16,681 nt of DNA from Christensenella sp. (GCA_019420085.1 JAHZHV010000167.1:1-16681), one strand, 5' to 3'. Shown: positions 1-7,414, numbered from the stretch's first letter. Numbers and translations are program-made. Notes: generated by a model not told the origin, from the sequence alone.

Positions 1-1406
1 ATGGTGCTGCCGCTTTGCTTGACGGCTGCCACGTCGCTGATGAAGTCAAGCCGCGGGAACACCAGATTCATGCATACGCCAAGGAATGCGCAAAAGGCAG
101 TCATCAGCACGCCGGATGCAATAAGCAGCATACCGCAGATATCATATGCGCCAACTGCAATGACAAACAGGATACCGCTGATCAGCGCTGCAGGTCCACC
201 CAGTACAAAATGGCACAGAACCTTGCTCATCAGTACTTTGGAAGCATCCACAGGCATGGATTGTACAATCCAGATACGGTTGCTTTCAAGAGACACGGAC
301 GGCGCGGAGATCAGCGTCATCGTACAAAGCAGACAGGAGCCAAGGGCGAGCATGCCGCATAGCGCCTGCGTGGAAAGCCCTGCGCCGAGCAGCGAAGCAG
401 TCAGTGTGCTGCCGCGCAGAAGAAGAAATACACCGGCGGCGATCTGCATTAAAAGCCCAAGACCGGCATTGAGCATGTAGACAGACGAGGCGGAAAAGTG
501 CTGCAGCTCACGAACAAGCAGCGTGCCCATGACGGAACGCATGCGAATCTGTGCGTCTTTGGACGAACGCACGCGCTTTGCGTCCCGCGCTGTAGCAAGG
601 CGCAGGAAGCTTTTGGAAAGATAGGCGTATACTGCGCCAAAGACGGCGATGCACAAAAGTGCAAACAGCGCAAAGTCGATGATGCTGCCAAGACAGGCGC
701 GGCCAAAGACGGCATAGGGCCACATGTAGGTTTCAAACCACTGTGTTACAGCCGCTGCATTTTCGATAAGTGCCGTGGTATAGTTGCTCAAATTTGCGCA
801 CAGGTAAAAATAAGCGCACATGGCAACGCCAAGGATCAGCGTCATCAGTATTTTTGCACGTGCAAAACGCTTTTTCAGGAATGCAAAGAAGCGTCCGATC
901 AGGCACGAGATGGCAAGCGGCAACAGCGGAGACAGCAGCGCTGCAAGAACAAACAATGCGATGCCCGCCGCCGAGGGCGTTACGTAAAGCAGAACGGCTA
1001 CAAACGCAGGGATATAGAATGCCAGCGAGTACAAAAGCGAAATGCCGTAAAGCGCAATCATGCGGGAGAACAGTATTTTCCACGGGGCGATCGGCATGCT
1101 GAGCAAAAACTCGTTGTCACGCGCTTCATAAAGCTGCGATTGAACCATGGGGATATCGAAAATCAGCGACAATGCGGCGGCGGCTATCGCGGCAATGGCA
1201 TAGATAACCCATTGCGCGTTTTGTGCCGCAAGCGCAGGCAGCATCGAGATGAACAAGCCGAACATCATGGCAAACAATGCGGCAAATACATACAGCAGTA
1301 AAAATACCAGCAGGATGATCCGGCCTGCGCCGGAACCCTTGCGGCGTTTGCGCGTATTGCCGGCAAACATGGCGGCAAACCGCGAAAAAATCAGCGCTTT
1401 AAGCAT
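1..1406 (-). CDS. ABC-2-type exporter permease (C-terminus cut by window edge)
   Basis: An open minus-strand frame starts at ATG 1406 and has no stop before base 1, giving at least 468 residues. It is rich in long hydrophobic segments, beginning near residues 30-55 and 65-85, which marks a polytopic membrane protein. Two similar hydrophilic motifs, SMPIAPWKILFSRM (about residues 105-118) and SMPVDASKVLMSKVL (about residues 390-405), suggest an internally duplicated permease of the large ABC-2-like exporter type. The start overlaps the end of the upstream ATPase gene by 8 bp, and the ATPase's GAGGAGGAAC codons serve as its ribosome binding site, so the two are translationally coupled. It is presumably the membrane partner of that ATPase. 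The exported substrate cannot be told from sequence. Several plus-strand open frames over this stretch have no ribosome binding sites and low-complexity translations; I take them as antisense shadows. Confidence 0.85.
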   Translation of the reverse strand, partial: MLKALIFSRFAAMFAGNTRKRRKGSGAGRIILLVFLLLYVFAALFAMMFGLFISMLPALAAQNAQWVIYAIAAIAAAALSLIFDIPMVQSQLYEARDNEFLLSMPIAPWKILFSRMIALYGISLLYSLAFYIPAFVAVLLYVTPSAAGIALFVLAALLSPLLPLAISCLIGRFFAFLKKRFARAKILMTLILGVAMCAYFYLCANLSNYTTALIENAAAVTQWFETYMWPYAVFGRACLGSIIDFALFALLCIAVFGAVYAYLSKSFLRLATARDAKRVRSSKDAQIRMRSVMGTLLVRELQHFSASSVYMLNAGLGLLMQIAAGVFLLLRGSTLTASLLGAGLSTQALCGMLALGSCLLCTMTLISAPSVSLESNRIWIVQSMPVDASKVLMSKVLCHFVLGGPAALISGILFVIAVGAYDICGMLLIASGVLMTAFCAFLGVCMNLVFPRLDFISDVAAVKQSGST

Positions 1407-2115
1407 GCTGTTCCTCCTCCAGTTCCAGGAACACTTCTTCCAGAGACTCTTTACCGCGGACGCTGGCCATATCGCCGCTTGCAACAAGTTTGCCGTGGCG
1501 AATGATGGCGATTTTATCACAGAGTTGTTCGGCTACATCCAGTACGTGTGTGGAAAAGAAAATGGCTCCCCCGCGATCGCACAGACGCCGCATGACGGTT
1601 TTTAAATCAAACGCGGCTTTGGGATCAAGACCGACAAAAGGTTCATCCATCAGCAGTACGCGGGGATCGTGCAGCAGTGCGCCGGTCAGGGCAAGTTTCT
1701 GCTTCATGCCGTGTGAATAGGCGGAAATCGGCTGAGACAGGTCGTTTTCAATGCCGAACATCTGTGCGTACTCTTCAATACGGGCGCGGCGCATGTCGGC
1801 AGGGACGGCGAAGATATCGGCAACAAAGTTCAAATACCGCATACCGCTCATAAATTCGTACAAATCCGGATTGTCCGGCAGATACGCTAAAACACGCTTA
1901 CAGGAAAGCGGTTCCGTGCGGATGCTGTGCCCGTCGATGAAGATGTCGCCGCCGTCAAAGTCCAGGATACCGCAGCAGGACTTCAGCGTCGTGGTTTTGC
2001 CGGCGCCGTTGTGTCCGATAAAGCCATAGATCTCTCCCGGCTGGATATGAAGACTCAGGTCATCCACAGCACGTTTGTTGCCGTAGGTCTTGGTCAGATG
2101 TTCAATTCGAAGCAT
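1399..2115 (-). CDS. ABC-2-type exporter ATP-binding protein
   Basis: This 238-residue nucleotide-binding subunit energises the permease encoded immediately downstream. Visible motifs are Walker A GHNGAGKT (residues 34-41), a signature written SHGMKQ (134-139) in place of LSGGQ, as is common in CcmA/YtrB-like exporter ATPases, Walker B VLLMDE (153-158) and the switch His in FFSTH (H190). The Q-loop region reads LPDNPDLYEFMS, typical of the same subgroup. The ATG at 2115 follows GGAGG, and an in-frame TGA lies directly upstream, so the start is firm. It begins a two-gene operon with a good promoter upstream. No GntR-type (YtrA) regulator is present next to it, so regulation is unknown. Substrate unknown. 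Confidence 0.93.
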   Translation of the reverse strand: MLRIEHLTKTYGNKRAVDDLSLHIQPGEIYGFIGHNGAGKTTTLKSCCGILDFDGGDIFIDGHSIRTEPLSCKRVLAYLPDNPDLYEFMSGMRYLNFVADIFAVPADMRRARIEEYAQMFGIENDLSQPISAYSHGMKQKLALTGALLHDPRVLLMDEPFVGLDPKAAFDLKTVMRRLCDRGGAIFFSTHVLDVAEQLCDKIAIIRHGKLVASGDMASVRGKESLEEVFLELEEEQHA

Positions 2116-2174
2116 AGGTGATCATACCTCCACTTTTGTATAGGACTTTCCCTCTTTGTTGCGATACGCCTATT

Positions 2175-2202
2175 ATTATAGACGGTCATCCGCAGACGGC
2201 AA
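2175..2202 (-). promoter_or_regulatory. Promoter of the ABC-2 exporter operon
   Basis: Read on the minus strand, TTGCCG (2202-2197) is followed after 16 bp by a perfect TATAAT (2180-2175). It lies about 60 bp upstream of the ATPase start codon and just beyond the terminator of the preceding gene, so the exporter operon has its own promoter. Confidence 0.75.
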
Positions 2203-2221
2203 GCTGTTTTCTGCCAAAACG

Positions 2222-2253
2222 ACGGCGCGGCAGCTTCAAAGCCGCCGCGCCGT
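2222..2253 (-). terminator. Terminator after the sugar-type ABC ATPase
   Basis: A perfect 10-bp GC-rich inverted repeat, ACGGCGCGGC / GCCGCGCCGT, has arms at 2222-2231 and 2244-2253 and further short pairing in the loop. On the minus strand it is followed by CGTTTTGG, a short T stretch. It starts 12 bp past the stop codon at 2266. Confidence 0.75.
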
Positions 2254-2265
2254 GTTTGAAAGCCT

Positions 2266-3069
2266 TCAGTTTGCAAGAACGACATCAGGATGACGTTCCC
2301 GCCATGTTTCCACAGAAAGACCGCCTGTGATCAGGCCAACAATTTCGTCGGGTGTAACGTCCTTTTTATCGACTGTTAAAAGACTGCTTCCTAAACGAAG
2401 TACGGTAATGCGATCAGCCAGACGGAAGACGTCTTCCATATTATGGCTGATGAGCATAATTGCCGCGCCCTCATCACGGCAGTTTGTCATCATCTGCATA
2501 ACCTGCGCGGTTTCCCGTACGCCAAGCGCTGCAGTAGGTTCGTCCATCATTAATACACGTGCGCCGCCCATCAGAGCGCGTGCGCAGGCAATGCATTGAC
2601 GCTGACCGCCGGACATATTGCTGACATTTGAGTCGATATCCGGGATATTGACGCGGAGCCGCTCCAGTTCCTCGGCGGTTTTCTTTCGCATTTTACGGTT
2701 GTTCAAAAAGCCGAACCAGGAAAGCGGCGGCGGCATAAGTTCTTCACGTCCCAAAAAGACGTTGGAAGATACGTCCAGACAATTGACAAGCGCAAGGTTT
2801 TGATAAACGGTTGCGATACCATAGCCGCGAGAGACTTTTGGCGAGGTCAGCCGCACGGCTTGTCCGTCAATGCGGACTTCGCCCTTTGAGGGCCGATGGT
2901 TACCAGACAGAATATTGACAAGCGTCGATTTGCCGGCGCCATTGCCGCCGACAAGTGCATGAATCTGACCGGAATAAAGACTGATGCTGGCATCCACAAG
3001 TGCATCAACAGCGCCGAAGCGCTTGCCGACGTGATGGACTTCCAGCACGGGAGAAGTGTTGGTTTGCAT
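2266..3069 (-). CDS. Single-domain sugar-type (CUT2/FrcA-like) ABC ATPase
   Basis: A 267-residue ATPase with Walker A GGNGAGKST (41-49), Q-loop Q90, a full MSGGQ signature (152-156), Walker B VLMMDE (172-177), the CUT2-style DEPTAALGV D-loop and switch H209. The C-terminal TPDEIVGLITGG motif is also typical of ribose/fructose-type importers. CUT2 ATPases usually have two fused nucleotide-binding domains (about 500 residues); this has one, like FrcA. The ATG at 3069 has GGAAGG 11 bp upstream, a rather long spacing. No permease or periplasmic-type binding protein gene adjoins it: it stands alone, divergent from rex and closed by its own terminator. It probably serves a permease encoded elsewhere, or is a relic. 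Family certain, substrate not. Confidence 0.88.
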   Translation of the reverse strand: MQTNTSPVLEVHHVGKRFGAVDALVDASISLYSGQIHALVGGNGAGKSTLVNILSGNHRPSKGEVRIDGQAVRLTSPKVSRGYGIATVYQNLALVNCLDVSSNVFLGREELMPPPLSWFGFLNNRKMRKKTAEELERLRVNIPDIDSNVSNMSGGQRQCIACARALMGGARVLMMDEPTAALGVRETAQVMQMMTNCRDEGAAIMLISHNMEDVFRLADRITVLRLGSSLLTVDKKDVTPDEIVGLITGGLSVETWRERHPDVVLAN

Positions 3070-3108
3070 ACAATTATGTACCTTCCGTTTCCGTGTGATG
3101 TTGCATGG

Positions 3109-3117
3109 ATTATAGCA
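3109..3117 (-). promoter_or_regulatory. Extended -10 promoter of the sugar-type ATPase
   Basis: On the minus strand the sequence reads TGCTATAAT, a perfect -10 (3114-3109) with the TGn extension. No good -35 is visible at 16-18 bp, consistent with an extended -10 promoter. It lies about 40 bp upstream of the start codon at 3069. Confidence 0.65.
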
Positions 3118-3149
3118 TCTGTATTGTTGAAATGTAAGGGTTTTGGCCT

Positions 3150-3178
3150 TTGACAGACGATTAAATTCGTATTATGAT
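3150..3178 (+). promoter_or_regulatory. Promoter of rex
   Basis: A consensus TTGACA (3150-3155) is followed after 17 bp by TATGAT (3173-3178). It points toward rex and is back to back with the promoter of the divergent ABC ATPase; the two -10 elements are about 60 bp apart. Confidence 0.82.
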
Positions 3179-3190
3179 AAAACCGTAGAA

Positions 3191-3208
3191 ACATGCTTAA
3201 AAGCATGT
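3191..3208. repeat. 18-bp palindrome in the rex leader
   Basis: ACATGCTT-AA-AAGCATGT is a perfect 8-bp inverted repeat with a 2-bp centre, just past the expected transcription start and before the ribosome binding site at 3211. Its placement suits an operator or a 5' UTR element. It does not match the Rex consensus (TTGTTAA-N4-TTAACAA). Confidence 0.6.
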
Positions 3209-3221
3209 GCGGAGGGGTGCT

Positions 3222-3875
3222 ATGGCACAGGACAGGAAGTTGAGCGGCGCAATATCCACGCAGGCGATGCATCGCATGCCGTTTTACCTGCAATGTTTGA
3301 AAAAGCTGCACGCAGAAGGGGTGACGAATGTTTCGGCGCCGATGGTTGCGCAGATGCTGGGTTTAAACGAGGTGCAGGTGCGCAAGGATTTTGCAGCTGT
3401 CAGTCAAAGCGGCGGCAGGGCGAAGGTCGGCTTTTCCGTGGAAGAATTGCTGGATAGCATGGAGCGTGCACTTGGGTATCGGAATATGAACGACGCCGTG
3501 CTGGTTGGTGCAGGATCCCTTGGACGTGCGCTTGCCTCCTTCCGGGGATTTGAGGAATATGGACTTCGGATTGTTGCGGCATTCGATGTTGATCGTGCAT
3601 TGGTAGGCACGCGCATTGGCAGTGCGATGGTGTATGATGTGTGCCAGCTGCCGGATTTTTGCATGGAGAATGATATCAATATCGGCATTATTACTGTGCC
3701 GGTGGAGCATGCGCAGGAGGCCTGCGATGCCCTAGTACGCGGCGGTGTGCTTGGTATTTGGAACTTTGCACCCACATATCTTTCGGTGCCGGATAACATT
3801 CTGCTGCAAAACGAAAACATGGCTGCTTCCCTGGCGCTTTTGTCGCAGCATCTGCGTGAAAAGCTTGCCGAATAA
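3222..3875 (+). CDS. rex: Redox-sensing transcriptional repressor Rex
   Basis: A 217-residue protein that senses the NADH/NAD+ ratio and represses fermentation and anaerobic-metabolism genes when NADH is low. An N-terminal winged helix (about 18-75) contains the family hallmark VRKDFAAVSQ (53-62). A Rossmann domain follows with GAGSLG (96-101; usually GxGNLG), FDVD (121-124), GIITVP (155-160) and NFAP (181-184), and a C-terminal helix completes the domain-swapped dimer. I chose ATG 3222 because GGAGGGG (3211-3217) precedes it at good spacing; the in-frame GTG at 3207 lies upstream of that site and adds only five residues. A promoter precedes it and a hairpin follows. Rex is widespread in Clostridia, consistent with an anaerobic fermenter. 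Confidence 0.95.
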   Translation: MAQDRKLSGAISTQAMHRMPFYLQCLKKLHAEGVTNVSAPMVAQMLGLNEVQVRKDFAAVSQSGGRAKVGFSVEELLDSMERALGYRNMNDAVLVGAGSLGRALASFRGFEEYGLRIVAAFDVDRALVGTRIGSAMVYDVCQLPDFCMENDINIGIITVPVEHAQEACDALVRGGVLGIWNFAPTYLSVPDNILLQNENMAASLALLSQHLREKLAE

Positions 3876-3901
3876 GGGGATTGCGCGCAAAGCCGGTTTT
3901 T

Positions 3902-3937
3902 CGGCGGTACATCGATTGTAGATGTACCGCCGTTTAT
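3902..3937 (+). terminator. Hairpin terminator after rex
   Basis: A perfect 12-bp stem (3902-3913 with 3921-3932) and a 7-nt loop are followed by only TTTAT. The short U-tract suggests partial termination, so some read-through into the aminopeptidase gene is plausible. I see no strong separate promoter for that gene (only a lone TATAGT at 3935-3940). Confidence 0.7.
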
Positions 3938-3969
3938 AGTATGTCCGGATTGAAAAGAAAGGATGAAAT

Positions 3970-5208
3970 ATGATCATGAAGCAGGCATTACTGCAAGATT
4001 ATGCACAGCTGATTGTGCGTGTGGGGGCAAATATTCAGCCGGGACAGGGCGCCGTGATTTACACCGCACCGCAAGCGTGTGACTTTGTGCCGCTTGTAGC
4101 GCGGGAAGCCTATGAAGCGGGTGCGGCATGGGTACAGATACACTATGACGATGTGCGTGTTCAGCGCCTTGGATATGAATATGGCGATGCGCGGTTTTTA
4201 AAGCGTGTGCCGGCCTATGAGCGGGAGCGTCAGCGTTTTTTAAATCGTGAGCTGCCGTGTGAGATCTATCTTTTATGCGATGATCCCGAAGCGCTTGCGG
4301 GGATAGATGAATCACTCCTTGCGCGTGTGCGTGCAGCCCGTTCAAAGGTGATAAAGCCGCTGCGTGATGCACGTGAAAATAAAAATCAATGGACAATTGC
4401 GGCGGTGCCGTGTCGTGACTGGGCCGTGCGTGTGTTTCCGACACTTTCGCCGCAGCAGGCGGTGGAGAAACTTTGGATGCAGATTCTGACTGCTTGTCGC
4501 GTACAGGATGGAACGGATGCATTACAGGCCTGGCAGGCGCATCATGCCATGCTTGCAAAGCGCAGTGCAATGCTTAATGCATACGAGTTTTGCAGTCTGC
4601 ATTTGAAAAGTACGTCCACGGGTACGGATTTGCATGTTGCGCTGATTGACGGCGCATTGTGGCTGGGTGGTGCGGAAAAAACTGCATCCGGCGTGCGTTT
4701 TGAACCAAACCTGCCAACGGAGGAGATTTTTACCACGCCGCTTGCCGGTCAGGCCAATGGATGCGTGCGTGCGACAAAGCCGCTTGCGCTGATGGGACAG
4801 GTTATTCGTGATTTTGAACTTACGTTTGAACAGGGGCGTGTCGTTTCCTGCCGTGCGGCGCAGGGACAGGCGCTTCTTGAAAAGCTGATTGCATTGGATG
4901 AAAATGCGGGAAAGCTGGGCGAAGTGGCGTTAATTGGCGCTGATTCTCCGATCCATCAAATGGATACGTTGTTTTACGAAACCCTTTTTGATGAGAATGC
5001 AAGCTGCCATCTGGCTCTGGGTGCAGGTTTTACCAACGTTCTGCCGGATTATGCGGCATTGACGCACGAGCAGGCATGTGCGCGGGGCGTCAATGATTCG
5101 GTGCATCACACGGATTTCATGATCGGCGCACCGGATTTATCTGTGACGGGCAGGACGCGTGATGGGGTAGAAGTGTGCGTCTTTCGTGACGGCAACTGGG
5201 TGATTTGA
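3970..5208 (+). CDS. M29-family metallo-aminopeptidase (AmpS/AmpT-like)
   Basis: A 412-residue cytoplasmic aminopeptidase that removes N-terminal residues from peptides using a two-metal centre. The length fits the M29 family (about 400-415). The N-terminal segment YAQLIVRVGANIQPGQGAVIY (11-31) is the family's typical opening. Residues at the known metal-ligand and catalytic positions are present: E251/E252 in NLPTEEIFTTP, E318 in LGEVAL, H347 in SCHLALG, and H379/H380 and D382 in SVHHTDFMIG. ATG 3970 follows AAAGG at 7 bp; an alternative ATG two codons on (3976) is possible. It lies 94 bp after rex, behind a hairpin with a weak T tail, and ends before a bidirectional terminator shared with the convergent ribU. 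Natural substrates are unknown; a general peptide turnover role is likely. Confidence 0.93.
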   Translation: MIMKQALLQDYAQLIVRVGANIQPGQGAVIYTAPQACDFVPLVAREAYEAGAAWVQIHYDDVRVQRLGYEYGDARFLKRVPAYERERQRFLNRELPCEIYLLCDDPEALAGIDESLLARVRAARSKVIKPLRDARENKNQWTIAAVPCRDWAVRVFPTLSPQQAVEKLWMQILTACRVQDGTDALQAWQAHHAMLAKRSAMLNAYEFCSLHLKSTSTGTDLHVALIDGALWLGGAEKTASGVRFEPNLPTEEIFTTPLAGQANGCVRATKPLALMGQVIRDFELTFEQGRVVSCRAAQGQALLEKLIALDENAGKLGEVALIGADSPIHQMDTLFYETLFDENASCHLALGAGFTNVLPDYAALTHEQACARGVNDSVHHTDFMIGAPDLSVTGRTRDGVEVCVFRDGNWVI

Positions 5209-5287
5209 GCTATCTGACAATACGGAAATTTGTGTGGTCAATGCAGGGATTTGGCGATGACGGCGCATGCCGGTGAGAAACGGAACC

Positions 5288-5341
5288 ATCAAAAAGCGCA
5301 TACAGCACGGCAATAACGCCGCACTGTATGCGCTTTTTGAT
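5288..5341. terminator. Bidirectional terminator between convergent genes
   Basis: An 18-bp perfect inverted repeat (5288-5305 with 5324-5341) flanks an inner 4-bp stem, CGGC/GCCG. The outer arms carry A5 and T5 runs, so the hairpin has a T tail in both orientations. It serves the aminopeptidase gene from the left and ribU from the right. Confidence 0.9.
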
Positions 5342-5351
5342 AGCAGGATTC

Positions 5352-6014
5352 TTACAAAAGGCCGCGCATGGCAAGGATGCACAGCACACAACTTGCCAGC
5401 ACAAACAGACAGATGCATACAACAGCGATATGCCCGCTGCGTCCGACGGTGCTGCGTGATGTGCGCGGCATCAGATGTGCACGCGATAACCCGCGCACAA
5501 CGGGTTTATAAAGAAGCATGGTGATGGACGCATTGAGTACGCTCTTGAGCAGGTTAAATGGAAGAAACGCCGGCAGCAGAAGCGCGGCAACCTCCTGACG
5601 CGATACGTTCATGTAAAGCGGCGTGATCAGGTAGTTCCAAAGCAGCATCACAGCACACATGCATACGACGCCGAGCAACAATCCTGCGATTGCGCCGCGA
5701 AGTGTGTGTCGGCGCTGATAGATGATGGCAGCCGTGCAGACAAACGAGGCCGAGGAAAGAATATTCATGATAAGTCCAATGACGCCCGTGTCACTGAAGG
5801 TAAACATCTCAAGCAATGCTACGACGCTGGTTACGCCCAGTGCCGGAAGCGGCCCGAACAGGAATCCGGCGATGGCCAGGATTACGTCTTTTGGATCGTA
5901 CTTTAAAAACAGTACGACCGGCACACGGCCGACGGCCATGACGACAAAGGCGAGCGCGCCAAGCATGGCGCATGTAACAAGTGTTTTTGTCTTGGACTGT
6001 TGATTTTTCTCCAT
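5352..6014 (-). CDS. ribU: Riboflavin ECF transporter S component RibU
   Basis: A 220-residue integral membrane protein that binds riboflavin and works with the shared EcfAAT energy-coupling module, not encoded here. The family motif FLKYDPKDVILAIAGFLFGP (36-55) is present, with about six hydrophobic helices in the expected order: about 12-28, 43-65, 78-99, 107-130, 142-152 and 153-170. A further hydrophobic stretch at 195-216 extends the C-terminus beyond the usual 190-205 residues. The ATG at 6014 has GGGAGG 10 bp upstream. An FMN riboswitch and terminator stand directly in front, so expression should fall when FMN is plentiful; this independently supports the riboflavin assignment. Single-gene transcript, closed by the bidirectional hairpin downstream. 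Confidence 0.95.
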   Translation of the reverse strand: MEKNQQSKTKTLVTCAMLGALAFVVMAVGRVPVVLFLKYDPKDVILAIAGFLFGPLPALGVTSVVALLEMFTFSDTGVIGLIMNILSSASFVCTAAIIYQRRHTLRGAIAGLLLGVVCMCAVMLLWNYLITPLYMNVSRQEVAALLLPAFLPFNLLKSVLNASITMLLYKPVVRGLSRAHLMPRTSRSTVGRSGHIAVVCICLFVLASCVLCILAMRGLL

Positions 6015-6032
6015 GAAAAAACTGCCTCCCGC

Positions 6033-6073
6033 AAAAAAATAGACGCCTGAAAAACGGTTTATCTTTCAGGCGT
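6033..6073 (-). terminator. Riboswitch-controlled terminator (expression platform)
   Basis: On the minus strand ACGCCTGAAA (6073-6064) pairs with TTTCAGGCGT (6052-6043) across an 11-nt loop, followed by CTATTTTTTT. It sits between the FMN aptamer and the ribU ribosome binding site, so it is the likely off-switch when FMN is bound. Confidence 0.88.
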
Positions 6074-6145
6074 GGAAAAAGCGCGAGTCAGTTGCCGCCG
6101 CGATTGGTTACAGCAAACACATATGCGGCGCAGCGCGGCTTTTGC

Positions 6146-6260
6146 ATCTTCTTTCATCCAGACTATTACTGTTGGCCTTGGACTTTCACCAAATCAGCGC
6201 CGAAACGGCGCGCGCGGGCTGTAACCGCCAATCGGGAATTGCACCCTGCCCCCGAAGATA
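6146..6260 (-). promoter_or_regulatory. FMN riboswitch (RFN element)
   Basis: The minus strand carries the conserved RFN core in order: ATCTTCGGGGGCAGGGTG at the 5' side (from 6259), AATTCCCGATTGGCGGTTAC, AGCCCGCG, a variable stem-loop (GCGCC/GGCGC), GATTTGGTGAAAGTCC, and AGTCTGGATGAAAGAAGAT at the 3' side (to 6146). The closing P1 helix is ATCTTC (6259-6254) with GAAGAT (6151-6146). Binding of FMN is expected to favour the terminator at 6033-6073 and lower ribU expression. Consensus agreement is strong. Confidence 0.97.
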
Positions 6261-6287
6261 AGCACATTCATTCACTTGTCGGACAAT

Positions 6288-6316
6288 ATCTTACGCCACT
6301 TTTTGTCGGATTGCAA
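6288..6316 (-). promoter_or_regulatory. Probable promoter of the riboswitch-ribU transcript
   Basis: On the minus strand TTGCAA (6316-6311) is followed after 17 bp by TAAGAT (6293-6288), each 4 of 6 to consensus. The expected start would be about 20 nt before the aptamer. It lies just past the 3' end of the oxidoreductase gene. Confidence 0.5.
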
Positions 6317-6324
6317 CCGATTTT

Positions 6325-7323
6325 TCATTCAAACGGATAGGTAAACCCGTAATCGGCACGACAGGCATCCAGCAGACGCATGATGGCGATGCTGGTATCA
6401 AGGGGCATGATGTCGCTTTGCAGTTTTCCGCTGCGCAGGCAGTCCATGACCTCGATGGCTTCGTATTCGTAACCATTGCAAAGGAAGGGTTCCGCTTCAA
6501 TACGTTGAGTGATGCCTGTGGCATAGTCGGTATGCTCGTAGTATGTCGCTTTGGAAAAATTCGGCACGCGGATGCTTCCGCGCGTGCCAAGCAGCAGTGC
6601 TTCCCGCCGCCCGTTTGTCTGCAGCGCCGCTGTCTGCACGCTCAGTGCGCCGCTTTGATGACGCACAAGCATGGCGCACTGGTCGTCCACGCCGCCTTTG
6701 CCGACGGTTGCGGCTGCGTGTACGATTTGCGCGTCTGCCCCAAGGAAAAAGCAGGCATAATTCATTGTGTATACGCCAAGATCGAGCATTGCACCGCCTG
6801 CCAGGTCGGGATTATAAATGCGGTGTGTGTCGGGCCAATCTTCAATTTTGTCAAAGTCGATCTGCATCATGCGCAGTGTACCGATTTGATTTTGCTGGCA
6901 TACGGCCTGATGCAACATGCGGTTTAGCGGTTGGAAACGTGTCCAAAACGCTTCCATGACAAATACCCGCTTTTGTTTTGCGAGCATTGCCAGTGCTTCT
7001 GCTTCCTGTGCATTGACGGTGAAAGCCTTTTCGCAGAGAACAGCCTTGCCCGCTTCAATGCAAAGATGTGCATTTTCAAAGTGAAAGCGATGCGGCGTGG
7101 CGATATAGATTACATCCAGTGATGGATCATTCACCAGTGCCTCATAGGAACCATACGCATGGGGAATGTTGTGCGCATCGGCAAAGCGCTGCGCGCTTTC
7201 CTGTGTACGGGAACCTACAGCATGCAGTACGGCGCCCTGCGGTGCAAGTGCAGCCAGGGCCGCAGAGAATCGTTCGGCAATCCAGCCTGTTCCCATGATG
7301 CCCCATAAAACTGGTTTTTGCAT
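6325..7323 (-). CDS. Gfo/Idh/MocA-family NAD(P)-dependent oxidoreductase
   Basis: A 332-residue dehydrogenase. The N-terminal Rossmann fold shows WGIMGTGWIAERF (7-19) with the dinucleotide-binding GxGxxA pattern. CEKAFTVNAQEAEAL (97-111) contains the family EK motif (E98, K99), and GGAMLDLGVY (175-184) opens the substrate-domain sheet. The overall look is that of the dihydrodiol-dehydrogenase-like subgroup, which oxidises or reduces sugars and cyclic diols; the substrate is not predictable. I prefer ATG 7323 because AAAGGA lies upstream of it; an in-frame ATG at 7344 would add seven residues but has no ribosome binding site. It is a monocistronic gene with its own promoter, divergent from guaA. 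No sugar catabolic partners adjoin it. No clear hairpin follows its stop; the next sequence on that strand is the ribU promoter and riboswitch. Confidence 0.92.
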   Translation of the reverse strand: MQKPVLWGIMGTGWIAERFSAALAALAPQGAVLHAVGSRTQESAQRFADAHNIPHAYGSYEALVNDPSLDVIYIATPHRFHFENAHLCIEAGKAVLCEKAFTVNAQEAEALAMLAKQKRVFVMEAFWTRFQPLNRMLHQAVCQQNQIGTLRMMQIDFDKIEDWPDTHRIYNPDLAGGAMLDLGVYTMNYACFFLGADAQIVHAAATVGKGGVDDQCAMLVRHQSGALSVQTAALQTNGRREALLLGTRGSIRVPNFSKATYYEHTDYATGITQRIEAEPFLCNGYEYEAIEVMDCLRSGKLQSDIMPLDTSIAIMRLLDACRADYGFTYPFE

Positions 7324-7405
7324 GGTATTTTCATTTCCTTTCATTGTATATTTTCAGCAACGGGTAAAAAGTTCAAAACGCTGTCTGTATCCTGTCGTTG
7401 GAGTG

Positions 7406-7414
7406 AGTATAGCA
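7406..7414 (-). promoter_or_regulatory. Extended -10 promoter of the Gfo/Idh/MocA gene
   Basis: On the minus strand the sequence is TGCTATACT, an extended -10 (TATACT at 7411-7406) about 85 bp upstream of the start codon. No convincing -35 is seen. Confidence 0.55.

Noticed and set aside
15..1301. Plus-strand open frames over the first 1.3 kb
   Set aside because: They lie opposite a continuous minus-strand permease frame with clear membrane segments, have no ribosome binding sites, and translate to Arg/Gln/Cys-rich sequence without motifs.
3120..3145. Full Rex operator in the rex/ABC ATPase intergenic region
   Set aside because: Only one half-site resembles TTGTTAA; the other half reads GTAAGGG, so I do not annotate an operator.
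3207..3221. GTG 3207 as the rex start
   Set aside because: The ribosome binding site GGAGGGG lies after this codon and points to ATG 3222.
7324..7344. ATG 7344 as the oxidoreductase start
   Set aside because: No ribosome binding site precedes it; AAAGGA lies between it and ATG 7323, and family members begin close to the GxGxxA motif. Not fully excluded.
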